The notes: generated by a model from the sequence alone, not told the origin. Numbered from the stretch's first letter, positions 40,479 through 49,851 are shown. The stretch: 64,000 nucleotides of DNA from an uncultured Selenomonas sp. (GCA_934202005.1 CAKPXP010000005.1:35872-99871); one strand, 5' to 3'. Numbers and translations: made by a program.

Positions 40479-41980
40479 ATGACAGCAAGGATGAAGCAGA
40501 TGGGGAAAATCTGTGGATATTATTTATTGATGGTCAGCGGCTGCTTCCTGGGCGGCTTCATCATCAGCTGTGACGTATATTATTTCATCCCGAGCGGCGC
40601 TTATATCGAACAGTACGGCTTCCCGCACGAGCTGATGTTCTCCGTGCACGCGGGGGAGCACTTCCACTACATCATGCAGCAGTGGCTCTTCGCGCTCTGG
40701 AACTGGAAGGTGTACCAAGCCTTCGGTCTCTACGGCGTCCTCTTCTGCGGCTATCTGACGAATATCGCATTCCTGCTGCTCCTGCACCGTCTGCTGCTCT
40801 GCGTCTCCGGCGGGGGCTGGCCTTCACCGAGACGTTCCTCGCGGGGTTCTTCGTGCTGATGCTGGACACCGGACGCCCTTATACGCTGACCTGCTGCTTT
40901 CTCCTCATCGAGCTGATCTTCCTGCAGCAGCTCCGCGCGCATCCGGCGCTGCGGCGCTGCGGCTATGTCCTCTTCCCGCTCCTCTCCGTATTGGAGATCA
41001 ACCTGCACGCGGCGATGTGGCCGATGCTGCTCATTTTCCTGCTGCCTTATTTCTTCGAGAGCACGCTGGGGCGGCTGACATTCTTCTCCTCGCGCTTTGA
41101 CAGCACGCGGGCACTCCCTTGTCGGACGCTCGCCGTCTACGCTGGCCTCATCTTCGTCTTCGCGCTGCTCAATCCGTACGGGCTTGAGATGCTCGGCTAC
41201 GGCATCAGCAACTGCGGCACGCCGAGCCTGCGCTACATCTCGAAGGAGATGCGGCCGATGCTTGAGGACAATCCGGCCGGTGCGGCGGTTCTGCTTTGTT
41301 TCTCCTGCTATATCATTTGGAAATGGCTCCGTTTCCGTTTCGCTCTGGCGCCGTTGCTGCTGCTCCTTGGGATGTGCCTTATGGCGCTCCTGTCTGTACG
41401 TTCCGTCGTCCTGTTCTTTCTTAGTGCGACGCTCGTGTTTGCTTATCTGGGGCGTTGCGAGTTCCAGCTCCACTGGCCGGAGAGCAAGCAGCGGCGCTGC
41501 CTGCGGGGATTGACTGTCTTTATGTCGTTTTTTCTGCTTTTTTTTGGGATATTCGGTTCGAGAGAGATGATTCCGCTGGATCTGACCGCAGGATTTCAGG
41601 CGATCCAGCAGGATGCGGCGGGCCGGGGCGAGGATATCGGCAATGTTTACGCTGGCCGTAGAATGGGGTCTTTTCTGACCTTGCATGGTGTGCCAGCGTA
41701 TCACTATAGTTGTGATGAAGCCTTTACGAAGAAGATGAACCGGCAGAAGGATGTGCTTGCGGAGTACCATGATGTACAGACGGGGCAGCTTCCCTATGAT
41801 GCGTTCGCTCGTCGCTATGATTTTCACTATTTCTGGGTAGAGATGGATGACGCGCTTTATGATGCCCTGGCATCGGATGAAAACTATACGCTCATTTACG
41901 ATTATGAAGACCCGCAGGCGGAGTACGGCGCCCGCGTTTACCGTTCTGATTTATGGCATGACAGGAGTGTTGGGAAATGA
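40479..41980 (+). pseudogene. GT-C-like membrane protein, paralogue 2 of 3, with a -1 frameshift
   Basis: Two frames join into one paralogue of about 500 aa. The first (from the ATG at 40479) runs through HFHYIMQQWLFALWNWKVYQ to LLLCVSGG; the second continues LAFTETFLAGFFVLMLDTGR and the shared [20 protein letters not shown] to the stop. The break is at GGGGG, 40812-40816; one more G would restore the frame. This could be a real inactivation, homopolymer slippage (phase variation) or a sequencing error. Both halves keep normal codon use and the downstream paralogue starts by ATGA overlap, so decay, if any, is recent. Confidence 0.8.
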
Positions 41981-43647
41981 AGCATGCCCAGGTGATTTTG
42001 ATTTTAGCGTTTGTTGTCATTATGGCCTTTGAGGGAAACTTTGTGGATAACGACGTCTGGTTCCTCCTCAGTGATGGACGCTATGTAGCATCATTCGGCA
42101 TCCCGCATGTCGAGCCTTTTACGCTGCATGAAGGGTTCCATTTTCTCATGCAGCAGTGGCTGTTCGCGCTCGGCCTCTGGCAGATCTACTGCATGGGCGG
42201 CGTCTATGGCCTGGTTTTCTTTTCTTGGGCGGCAGGGGCGGCGTTGCTGTTGCTCTACTATCGTCTGCAGATGCGAGTGACAGGAGGGAACGAGAGCGTA
42301 TCCTCTTTATTCACGGCGGTGGTGATGTTCTTTGCCTGCTGGCTTTACATCACGCAGCGGCCGCAGGTGGTCTCCGCGCTCATCTTCCTCATCGAGATCT
42401 ACCTGCTCGAGCGACAGCGCGCGCGGATGGCGCGGACGCTGCCCTTGGCCTTCTTCGTGCTCTCGGCGCTGCTCATCAATCTGCATGCGGCGATGTGGCC
42501 GCTGCTGCTTGTATTCCTCCTGCCCTATCTGCTGGAGTCGCTCGTGGGAGAGCGGTTTCGCTGGTGTCGACAGGAGTTTCGCTGGCCGTTGCGCCAGTGG
42601 CTGCTGCTCATCGCCGTCAGCCTCCTCGCCGGTCTCTGCAATCCCTATGGTACAGAGGCGATGATTTATACGGCGCACAGCTACGGCAGCGCGGAGATCA
42701 ACGCCATCGTTGGTGAGATGCTGCCGCTTTCGCTGAAATATGTCGCTACAGGACTGCCGCTCCTCCTCATCCTGATATCTGCGGGGTTCTATACGCGCAA
42801 GGCGCTGCCGCTGCGCTATCAGCTGCTCGCGCTCGGTACGGGCGCGATGGCGCTCCAGGCGAATCGCAGTTTCTTCCTCTTTCTGCTCTTCGGCACGCTC
42901 GGCATCGGCTATCTCTTTCGCGATTGGCAGGAGCAGCAGCGCAGTTCTACTTGGCCGCAGGTGCGCCGGTGGGGGTTGCTGCTCTTCTGCCTTGCGACAG
43001 GAATGGATCTCATGATTTTTTTCAAGATGCGAGAGACCGCGAGTGTCGTGCGTCAGGAGGCATTCTTCCTCCTTGCGGTCGTTTCGCTTCTGTTTGTACT
43101 CCTCTGCGCGGTGCAGCTTTTCCGCCGCAGAGCGCAGGCGGCTGCTCTTGCGTCCGGCAACCTGCGTCTTACGACTGCCATCCTTGCCTTTTTCCTATTG
43201 CCGCTGTTCGCGTTGAAATGGCAGCCGCCTCAGATGGTATCCCCTGCTCTCGCGCGGAGTGCTGACATCCTGTTGGCGGAGGAACAGCCATCTGCCCTCC
43301 GCCTGTACACGGGCTATGATGAGGGGGGCTATATGGAGTTTCGCGGCATCCCCTCTTACCTGGACACGCGCGCGGAAGTATTCCTGCCCGCGCTGAACTG
43401 GCAGGAAGATGTCCTGAAAGAATATCTAGATTTCATCTACGGACGCCTCGACTACCGAGAGTTCCAGCAGCGCAATCATTTTACGCATCTCTTGACAACC
43501 GACGACGATCCCCTATACACCTACCTCGCCGCTGATCCCGACTACGTGCTGCTCTATGACTCCGCGGAGGACGATAGCCACTCCGAAGTGCAGCAGCAGG
43601 AGAAAAAACGCATACGCCTCTACGCCTATCGCCCAGCGGTGCAATGA
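41977..43647 (+). CDS. Polytopic membrane protein, GT-C-like, paralogue 3 of 3
   Basis: 556 aa, closely similar to paralogue 1 from end to end: [20 protein letters not shown] followed by [40 protein letters not shown], and the C-terminal YMEFRGIPSYLDTRAEVFLP. About ten TM helices are predicted by eye. It starts 4 bp inside the end of paralogue 2, so all genes from 37167 form one operon. A strong terminator follows. Same inferred role as paralogue 1, perhaps with a different acceptor or donor. Confidence 0.75.
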   Translation: MKHAQVILILAFVVIMAFEGNFVDNDVWFLLSDGRYVASFGIPHVEPFTLHEGFHFLMQQWLFALGLWQIYCMGGVYGLVFFSWAAGAALLLLYYRLQMRVTGGNESVSSLFTAVVMFFACWLYITQRPQVVSALIFLIEIYLLERQRARMARTLPLAFFVLSALLINLHAAMWPLLLVFLLPYLLESLVGERFRWCRQEFRWPLRQWLLLIAVSLLAGLCNPYGTEAMIYTAHSYGSAEINAIVGEMLPLSLKYVATGLPLLLILISAGFYTRKALPLRYQLLALGTGAMALQANRSFFLFLLFGTLGIGYLFRDWQEQQRSSTWPQVRRWGLLLFCLATGMDLMIFFKMRETASVVRQEAFFLLAVVSLLFVLLCAVQLFRRRAQAAALASGNLRLTTAILAFFLLPLFALKWQPPQMVSPALARSADILLAEEQPSALRLYTGYDEGGYMEFRGIPSYLDTRAEVFLPALNWQEDVLKEYLDFIYGRLDYREFQQRNHFTHLLTTDDDPLYTYLAADPDYVLLYDSAEDDSHSEVQQQEKKRIRLYAYRPAVQ

Positions 43648-43651
43648 TAGC

Positions 43652-43690
43652 AAACCGCCCTTACGGCCTGACGAGCCGTAAGGGCGGTTT
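43652..43690 (+). terminator. Terminator of the flavoprotein/GT-C operon
   Basis: AAACCGCCCTTACGGC / GCCGTAAGGGCGGTTTT, a perfect stem of about 15 bp, followed by a T-rich stretch. Confidence 0.92.
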
Positions 43691-43710
43691 TGATTTCGCG
43701 CGCATCGCAA

Positions 43711-43758
43711 ACGCACCTCGAACGCACTTTTACGCACCTAAACGCACATGTGTATAAT
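43711..43758 (+). promoter_or_regulatory. Promoter overlapped by four helically phased ACGCAC repeats
   Basis: ACGCAC occurs at 43711, 43722, 43732 and 43742 (spacing 11, 10 and 10 bp, one face of the helix), running into TGTGTATAAT (TATAAT at 43753-43758). An inverted partner (TGCACATGTGTG) lies just downstream. It looks like an operator covering the -35 region of an extended -10 promoter. No regulator gene is adjacent. Confidence 0.6.
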
Positions 43759-43805
43759 TTTATTTTAATGCACATGTGTGTTAAAATGCGTAAAAAGGAG
43801 TAAAA

Positions 43806-43850
43806 ATGAAAAAGAGGCTGCCGCACGCAAGCCGTTTCTACAATATCTAG
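43806..43850 (+). CDS. Possible 14-codon mini-ORF in a hairpin transcript
   Basis: ATG at 43806 has AAAAAGGAG upstream at good spacing and encodes MKKRLPHASRFYNI before a TAG. The ORF lies inside the left arm of the large hairpin at 43811-43912. The perfect ribosome-binding site and upstream promoter make translation plausible, but coding selection cannot be judged from one sequence. Confidence 0.4.
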   Translation: MKKRLPHASRFYNI

Positions 43851-43912
43851 CAGATGAGCAATATCCTTCATCTATATATTGTAGGAAAATCGCTTCATGC
43901 GGCAGTCTCTTC
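43811..43912 (+). ncRNA. Large imperfect hairpin, possible small RNA
   Basis: Left arm GAGGCTGCCGCACGCAAGCC plus TTTCTACAATAT pairs with right arm ATATTGTAGGAAAATCGCTT plus CATGCGGCAGTCTC, then TTCCTTTGTTT. The arms are about 40 nt. A similar hairpin with arms GGCTGCTGCACGCAAGC and GCTTGGTGCAGCAGCC is the terminator at 59295-59356, so the two belong to one hairpin family. No plus-strand gene follows, so the transcript would be short. Confidence 0.5.
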
Positions 43913-44003
43913 CTTTGTTTCTCACAGGATCGGCGCTTGTTGCCGCGGCGGTGAAAGGCTGTGCGAGCATACGCCGCGGGCAGCCTCACTGCTCTGCCGT
44001 CTC

Positions 44004-44639
44004 TCAGATGAGCGTGAGCACGAGCGCCGCGACGGTGAAATAGGGGCCGTAGGCGAACATCTCGCCGCGCTTGCGGCGCTTCGTCACGAGCAGGAGGAGC
44101 GCGGCGACGCCGCCTAAAATCATGCCCGTGCAGGCGACAGTGAGGATCTGGTCGGTGCCGAGCCAGAGACCGAGTGCCGCGATGAGCTTGATGTCGCCGC
44201 CGCCGATGCCGCCGCGCGTTGCGACCGCGAGGACGAGGAAGACGGCGAAGCCCGCGGCGCCCGCGATCAGATGATCCGGGATATCGCGGCCGAGCAGCGG
44301 CAGGGAGACGAGCGCCGCGGCCGCGAACGGCACGAGCATCCGGTCGAAGATCACCTGCTGCTCGAAGTCCGTCAGTGTGTAGACCAGCAGGAAGAACTCA
44401 AAAAATAGGAGGAAGGCGAGATGGACGGCGTCCGCATCCCGCATCGTCAGCACGGTATAGCAGAAGAGCAGGCTGAGCAGCCCGCAGAGCAGACGTGCGT
44501 GGCGCTGCTGCTGCCGGGGAACCTGGTCGGGGAAACTCATGATGTCAGGATTCGCCGCATAGAGACCGTTCACCCAGCGCGCTCCCAGCACACCTGCGAG
44601 CAGGGCGGACGCCTCGGCTGCCAAAAGAGAAAAGATCAT
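44004..44639 (-). CDS. Type IV prepilin peptidase (TadV/CpaA-like, A24 family)
   Basis: 211 aa from the ATG at 44639 (GGAGG with 8 nt spacing; the GTG nine bases earlier overlaps that site). About six TM helices; the two catalytic aspartates are in VYTLTDFEQQVIFDRML and ATRGGIGGGDIKLIAALGLW (GxGD motif). It cleaves Flp-type prepilins and pseudopilins (here Flp1, Flp2, TadE). It lies divergent from cpaB and the rest of the Tad operon. Confidence 0.9.
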   Translation of the reverse strand: MIFSLLAAEASALLAGVLGARWVNGLYAANPDIMSFPDQVPRQQQRHARLLCGLLSLLFCYTVLTMRDADAVHLAFLLFFEFFLLVYTLTDFEQQVIFDRMLVPFAAAALVSLPLLGRDIPDHLIAGAAGFAVFLVLAVATRGGIGGGDIKLIAALGLWLGTDQILTVACTGMILGGVAALLLLVTKRRKRGEMFAYGPYFTVAALVLTLI

Positions 44640-45108
44640 AGAATACACCTCCGTTTCTCAGTATAATATAAGCCGCTGGGGATGACAAATGACAGAAAAT
44701 GGCGGGAGTTGCGAAGGGGAAAATGGAATATCGCTCGAAAAAAAGAAAAAAGAATGAGAACGGAGGAATCACGCGCAATTCCTTTATTTATTTCTAAAAA
44801 TAAGTTCAAAGAAAAAGAAAACAATCGCAATAGAAAACAAGAATAGAAAGAAAAACATCTTTTTCCTTCCTTTTTGCCGGATGCCGCATGGAATGGGAGA
44901 TTTCACCAGGGAAAATAACCTATCCGCAGTATAAAAAAAGGACTTAGTATTTAATTTTGAAAAAAGGATGAAAAAAAATATTCCATTCCGAGCGTAAAAA
45001 TGCTATACTCAATAGCGAGCATTACGATAAAGTAATAATCCCAATTATCAGAATCATTTTTATAACATGAACGCGACGCATCATGCTTCGTTCATAGGAG
45101 GAGTAGCC
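44640..45108. other. Divergent AT-rich spacer upstream of the Tad operon
   Basis: 469 bp with no gene seen. Very A-rich on the plus strand (about 44690-44990), with many homopolymer A runs; it must hold promoters for the prepilin peptidase (minus) and cpaB (plus). TTCCGAGCGTAAAAATGCTATACTC near 44995 could supply a TATACT -10 for cpaB. A-tract DNA of this kind is often bent or bound by H-NS/Lsr2-like or other silencers, which is only inference here. Confidence 0.45.
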
Positions 45109-46122
45109 ATGGCGAAAAACCCATTCGGAGGGCTGAGCGCAGCTCTCTCAAAACTCTCCTACCGGCAGTGGCTCTTGATTGCCGGTATGGTCAGTATGTT
45201 CCTTGGAGCGGCGGTCTTTGTTTCCCTGACGAACAATGCGTCAGAGCCAAAGCCGACCAATACGGCGCAGCGCGTCAAGGTCGTCGTGGCAAAGCAGGAT
45301 ATCCCGCAGCGGGCGCTCGTGAAGGAGTCGATGCTCCAGGTGGTCGAGATGCCGGCGGATGTGCTGCCGGCGGGCGCGGTCACGGATATGGTGAACGTCA
45401 TCGACCGTCCCGCGAGCGTTCCCATCCAGCAGGGCGACGTCATCACGGACAAGAAGGTGCTCGTCGATCCGCGCATGGCGGGCTTCACGGGCATGATCCC
45501 GGAGAACTGCCGCGCGATGTCCATCGGCATCTCTGACGTGACAGGCGTCGCGGGCTTCGCGAAGCCCGGCGACTACGTCGATGTCATGATCATCTCGAAG
45601 GGCAAGGACAAGGTGTCCGGCGAGATCCTCCTGCAGAACGTCATGCTGCTCGGCATCAACAAGACCGGCGGCACGGGTGCAGAAGCTTCCAAGAGCCAGC
45701 CGAAAAACGACAATAATAACAAGGATCAGGACAAGAAGCCGGATGCCAAGGCGCAGGACAACAGCCAGGTCAAGGCCAGCGGCGACGCGATGGCGACCGC
45801 CACGCTCGCGCTGACGCCGGAGGATGCGCTGAAGCTCGCTGTCGCTTCGCAGAACGGCACGATCTACCTCGTGCTCCGTCCGTTCCATCCGAAGGATATC
45901 TTCACGGTGAACACAGATTTCTTCAAGCTGCTCGATGGCGGTGCGGCGGCACCCGCGGCAGCGCCCGCGGCGGCAGCAGCGCCTGCGGCAGCCCCGGCGC
46001 CGTTCTCGCGTCCGGCGGCCTCGGCCCCGGCGAGCGCCGCGGCTCCGGCCCCCGCGCCCGCGGCGTCGCAGGTCGGCAGCGGCATCGAGATTATTCGCGG
46101 AACGAATTCCAAGTGGGAGTGA
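45109..46122 (+). CDS. cpaB: Flp pilus assembly protein CpaB/RcpC
   Basis: 337 aa from the ATG at 45109 (GGAGGAG upstream). TM helix WLLIAGMVSMFLGAAVFVSL (about 24-43), a SAF domain with VVAKQDIPQRALVKESMLQV, and the RcpC domain with ISDVTGVAGFAKPGDYVDVM. A Lys/Asp/Asn-rich insert (about 200-230) and an Ala/Pro-rich C-terminal tail are present. CpaB is an envelope component that stabilises or positions the Tad secretin. First gene of the Tad operon. Confidence 0.92.
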   Translation: MAKNPFGGLSAALSKLSYRQWLLIAGMVSMFLGAAVFVSLTNNASEPKPTNTAQRVKVVVAKQDIPQRALVKESMLQVVEMPADVLPAGAVTDMVNVIDRPASVPIQQGDVITDKKVLVDPRMAGFTGMIPENCRAMSIGISDVTGVAGFAKPGDYVDVMIISKGKDKVSGEILLQNVMLLGINKTGGTGAEASKSQPKNDNNNKDQDKKPDAKAQDNSQVKASGDAMATATLALTPEDALKLAVASQNGTIYLVLRPFHPKDIFTVNTDFFKLLDGGAAAPAAAPAAAAAPAAAPAPFSRPAASAPASAAAPAPAPAASQVGSGIEIIRGTNSKWE

Positions 46123-46127
46123 AGCAA

Positions 46128-47729
46128 ATGTTCAGTATCCATCATAAATATTGCGTCGCCCTCGGCGCCGCTGTCATCGCTGCCGTGAGCCAGGCACCTG
46201 CCTACGCCTATGTACAGCCTATCTACCTCGAGATGAACCAGTCCTACTACCTGCCGCAGGGCAGCGCGATCAAGCGCGTCGCGGTCACGAACCCGGAGAT
46301 CGCGGACGTCGCGGTCGTCGACAAGCGGGCGCTCAACGTCATCGGCAAGAAGACCGGCTCTACGAGCCTCACCGTCTGGACGGCCGACGGCATGCGGCAG
46401 GATTTCCGCATCTGTGTGAGCGGCGTCGACTCGGGCCTCGCTGAGACCATCCGCAAGGCCATCGGCCTGCCGAAGGTCAAGGTCGAGGTCGTGGGCGGCA
46501 AGGTGCTGCTGACGGGTACGGTGCAGAACCAGAAGGAGAAGACGCTCGCCTACCGCGTCGCCTCGCTCTATGCGGGCGGCAGCGGAACGGAGGATAAGGC
46601 ACTGGAGCGCAAGCTGCTCGACGAAGACGCACAGGTCAATGATAGCATTGACGGTGATGACAAGGTCATCAACCTGCTCGAGATGATCAATCCGGATCAG
46701 ATCAACATCGAGGCGGAGGTCATCGAGATCAACGCGAACGATGCCAAGCAGATCGGCATCGAGTACGGCGCGGACAGCAAGGTGGGCGCGCCCGGTGTCT
46801 GGTACGCGGGAGAGTCGGCGGGCAAGACGCGCGATGCGGGCAGCCATTGGTACACGCGCAACTGGCTCTACACGCATTTCTCGGATATCAATGCGAAAAT
46901 CCATACGCTCGTGACGAATGGCCATGCGCGCGTCATCTCGCGACCGAACATCACGACGATGAGCGGCAAGACGGCGGGCATCCTCGTCGGCGGCGAGATT
47001 CCTTATCCGAAAATGGACGACAACAGCACGTCCATCGAGTATAAGCCATACGGCATCAAGCTGAACCTCATGAGCCCGACGGTCGATGCATCCGGCAACG
47101 TGACGAGCCGCGTGTTCGCTGAGGTCAGCCGCCTCGACTGGGGCAACGCGGTCACGGTCGACGGTTTCAAGATGCCGGCAACGGCGAAGAGCTCCGCGGA
47201 GACGATGGTCAACATCCCTTCAGGTATGACGATGGTCATCGGCGGTCTGCTCAACTCCGACGATACGAAGAACATCTCGAAGATTCCGCTCCTCGGCGAT
47301 ATCCCCTTCCTCGGTGAGTTGTTCAAGTATCATAACGATACGAAGAATAAATCCGAGATCATGATCCTCATCACGCCGCGTGTCGTCAATGAGACGACGC
47401 CGGTCGCGATGTCGCAGAAGATGAAGGATGCCTACGCGGAGGATAAGCAGGAGCAGGCGAAACTGCCGAAGGTCGATGTCAACGACCCGGATCTGAAGTC
47501 CTCGAAGCAGGAGAAGAAGGAAAAGAAAGCCAAGGAAGCGGCCGCGCAGAAGGAAAAAGAGCGCCGGGCTGAGGCACAGGCGGCCAGGGACCGCGCGAAC
47601 TCGGAAAAGGCGGCCAAAGCCTCCAAGGAGAAGAAAAGTGCGGCCGCGAAGGAGAAGAAGGAGAGCCAGGGCCCTCTTCTCGATAAATACCTCGACCACA
47701 GCGTCCTCAAGGATGGCAAGGCGAAATAA
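46128..47729 (+). CDS. cpaC: Tad pilus secretin CpaC/RcpA
   Basis: 533 aa, ATG at 46128 (GGGAG with 8 nt spacing), 5 bp after cpaB. Signal peptide ending QAPAYA, the N-terminal secretin-associated domain (LPQGSAIKRVAVTNPEIADV), a BON-like repeat, and the secretin domain with NIEAEVIEINANDAKQIGIE, VISRPNITTMSGKTAGILVG and LGDIPFLGELFKYHNDTKN. A long Lys/Glu/Ala-rich C-terminal tail (about 445-520) looks like a charged helix. It forms the outer-membrane pore, proof of a diderm cell. Confidence 0.95.
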   Translation: MFSIHHKYCVALGAAVIAAVSQAPAYAYVQPIYLEMNQSYYLPQGSAIKRVAVTNPEIADVAVVDKRALNVIGKKTGSTSLTVWTADGMRQDFRICVSGVDSGLAETIRKAIGLPKVKVEVVGGKVLLTGTVQNQKEKTLAYRVASLYAGGSGTEDKALERKLLDEDAQVNDSIDGDDKVINLLEMINPDQINIEAEVIEINANDAKQIGIEYGADSKVGAPGVWYAGESAGKTRDAGSHWYTRNWLYTHFSDINAKIHTLVTNGHARVISRPNITTMSGKTAGILVGGEIPYPKMDDNSTSIEYKPYGIKLNLMSPTVDASGNVTSRVFAEVSRLDWGNAVTVDGFKMPATAKSSAETMVNIPSGMTMVIGGLLNSDDTKNISKIPLLGDIPFLGELFKYHNDTKNKSEIMILITPRVVNETTPVAMSQKMKDAYAEDKQEQAKLPKVDVNDPDLKSSKQEKKEKKAKEAAAQKEKERRAEAQAARDRANSEKAAKASKEKKSAAAKEKKESQGPLLDKYLDHSVLKDGKAK

Positions 47730-47799
47730 TCTCGACATCCCGTGATCATAGGCGTCAGGGGGCGCTGCGAGAGTGCGGCGCGCAAGAAAGGAGCATGTC

Positions 47800-48636
47800 A
47801 TGTCATCGGCAAAACAGGAAACCATCAACGGTGTCGTGATTTCCCTTTTCAGTACGGCCTCCTCGGTCGGCAAGACGCTCATCGGCATCAATATGGCGGC
47901 TGAGCTCGCCCGTCAGGGCGCGCGCGTTGTCCTCGTTGACTACGATCTGCAGTTCGGCGATGTCTGCAACTATCTGCAGCTCGAGCCGGAGCAGACGCTC
48001 ATGGATGCCCAGCGCAGCCTCCAGCTCACGGGCGATTCGTTCGATGTGCGCGAATGCCTGACGCCCTACTCCTGCCGCAACGTCATGTTCGCCGTGCTCG
48101 CCGCGCCGCGCAAGCTCGAGGAGTCTTACAACATCGAGACAAGCGTCGCGCAGAAGGTCATCGAGCATCTGCAGGGATTGTTCGACTACGTCATCGTCGA
48201 TACGACCTCGATGTTCAGCGAGCTGAACCTCATGCTGCTCGACATCTCGACCATCGTGACGTATCTCGGCGTCGTCGACTTCCTGCCGACCATCAAGAAC
48301 ATGAAGATCGGCAGCGATACGCTCCGCACGCTCGGCTATGACAGTGAGAAGATCCGCCTCGTGCTGAACCGCAGCAACGCCAAGACGCGCATCAGCAGCG
48401 AGGATGTGCAGAAGCTCCTCAAGCAGGAGTTCTACTATGTCCTGCCCAACGACTTCCAGGCGGCGAGCCAGTCCATCATCGACGGCAAGCCGCTCGTACT
48501 CGAGCATCAGGACATCCAGATCTCCGATGCCATCCGCGGGCTGGTTGGACTCTACAGCAACCGCGCGCTGGGCGGCGTGGAGGAACCGGCGAGACGGGGA
48601 CATAAGTCGTCCTTGCTTGGGAGACTTTTCGGCTGA
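47800..48636 (+). CDS. CpaE/TadZ-like ATPase without receiver domain
   Basis: 278 aa from the ATG at 47800 (AAAGGAG upstream). ParA/MinD-type fold: SLFSTASSVGKTLIGINMAA is the P-loop but lacks the first (signature) Lys of the deviant Walker A; VVLVDYDLQFGDVCNYLQLE and LFDYVIVDTTSMFSELNLML follow. TadZ proteins mark the pole or site of pilus assembly. It precedes a second, two-domain CpaE, so this locus has two such ATPases that might form a heterodimer. Confidence 0.85.
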   Translation: MSSAKQETINGVVISLFSTASSVGKTLIGINMAAELARQGARVVLVDYDLQFGDVCNYLQLEPEQTLMDAQRSLQLTGDSFDVRECLTPYSCRNVMFAVLAAPRKLEESYNIETSVAQKVIEHLQGLFDYVIVDTTSMFSELNLMLLDISTIVTYLGVVDFLPTIKNMKIGSDTLRTLGYDSEKIRLVLNRSNAKTRISSEDVQKLLKQEFYYVLPNDFQAASQSIIDGKPLVLEHQDIQISDAIRGLVGLYSNRALGGVEEPARRGHKSSLLGRLFG

Positions 48637-48723
48637 TTGTCTTTGAAAGCTGAAAAAATTTTACAAAACCCTTATTCCTTTTGATAAATCTAACGATATA
48701 CTTAGTGAGAGGAGGTAAGTCCT

Positions 48724-49851
48724 ATGGGCTTCCGTGTGTTGCTCGTCGAGCCGGACAGGCTCATGCTGGAGCAGCTCTCGATGACCATCAGCAAGACGCC
48801 GGGGTTCGAGCTGGTCGCGCGCTATCAGACAGCGAGCGACGCGCTCGGACAGGGTACGGTGTTCAAGCCGAACATCATCCTCCTCGGCGCCGACGGGCAG
48901 AAGGCGCCGGAGCTCATCCGGGACTTCCGTCGGCTCTATCCGGACGTCTCCATCATCTGCATGGGAGAGCAATGGCGCGCGGACTCCGCCGCGCATCTCG
49001 TGCAGGCAGGGGCGCGCGGCTACATCGTCAAGCCGTTCACGAGCGACGAGCTCAAGAATGCCGTCGAGGCGTTCGCGAAGAGCGGCATGGTCGTCGGCGG
49101 TGAGACGTACACGTTCTTCAGTCCGAAGGGCAAGAGCGGCAAGACGACGCTCATCGCGAACCTCGCGATGGAGCTCGCGCGCCGGTCACGGGCGAAGGTC
49201 GGCATCATCGACGCTGACCTGCAGTTCGGCGATATGGCGGTGTTCTTCAGCCTGTCGCCGACTTCGACCATCGTCGAGGCGGCGCGGGACGCGGAGTTCC
49301 TCTCGCCGGTCACGCTCGCGCCGTATTTCATGCCGGTGACGGAGAACGTGCATGTCCTCTGCGGCACGCGCGCGCCGAACCTCATCGACCGCGTGAGCAT
49401 CGCGAGCCTCGAGCGCATCATCCGCATCGCCCAGAGTCTCTATCAGTATCTGCTCATCGATGTGCCGTCGGCGTTCAATCCGACGTCCATCGCGGCGTCG
49501 GAGCTCTCGACGACGACGATCCTCGTCGCGATGATCAACGGCGGCTACGAGATCGAGCACATGCGCGAGGCGCTCGAGATCTTCAAGGACTGGCCGGATT
49601 ACGAGGAGCGCGTCAAGGCGGTGTTCACACGCGTGACGCCCTGCGACCGCACGAGCCAGGAGGAACTCGGCCGCGCGCTGGGCTTCCCCGTGGCAGGCAT
49701 CATCCCCAACGCCTATGAGGAGGTCTCGACCGCCGCGGACAGCGGGAGGATGGCCGTCGATATCGAGCGGTCGAGCCCGTTCGCGCAGAGCGTGAGCAAG
49801 CTCGTCTCGAAGATTATGGGACGTCATTCTAGTGGATGGAGGAGTGTATGA
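48724..49851 (+). CDS. cpaE: CpaE/TadZ ATPase with degenerate receiver domain
   Basis: 375 aa, ATG at 48724 after GAGAGGAGG. The N-terminal receiver-like domain (about 1-120) lacks the phosphoacceptor Asp (IILLGADGQ has Gly there), typical of TadZ. The ATPase domain has FFSPKGKSGKTTLIANLAME with the signature Lys intact, VGIIDADLQFGDMAVFFSLS, and LLIDVPSAFNPTS. It localises the Tad machine. It overlaps tadB by 4 bp. Confidence 0.9.
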   Translation: MGFRVLLVEPDRLMLEQLSMTISKTPGFELVARYQTASDALGQGTVFKPNIILLGADGQKAPELIRDFRRLYPDVSIICMGEQWRADSAAHLVQAGARGYIVKPFTSDELKNAVEAFAKSGMVVGGETYTFFSPKGKSGKTTLIANLAMELARRSRAKVGIIDADLQFGDMAVFFSLSPTSTIVEAARDAEFLSPVTLAPYFMPVTENVHVLCGTRAPNLIDRVSIASLERIIRIAQSLYQYLLIDVPSAFNPTSIAASELSTTTILVAMINGGYEIEHMREALEIFKDWPDYEERVKAVFTRVTPCDRTSQEELGRALGFPVAGIIPNAYEEVSTAADSGRMAVDIERSSPFAQSVSKLVSKIMGRHSSGWRSV

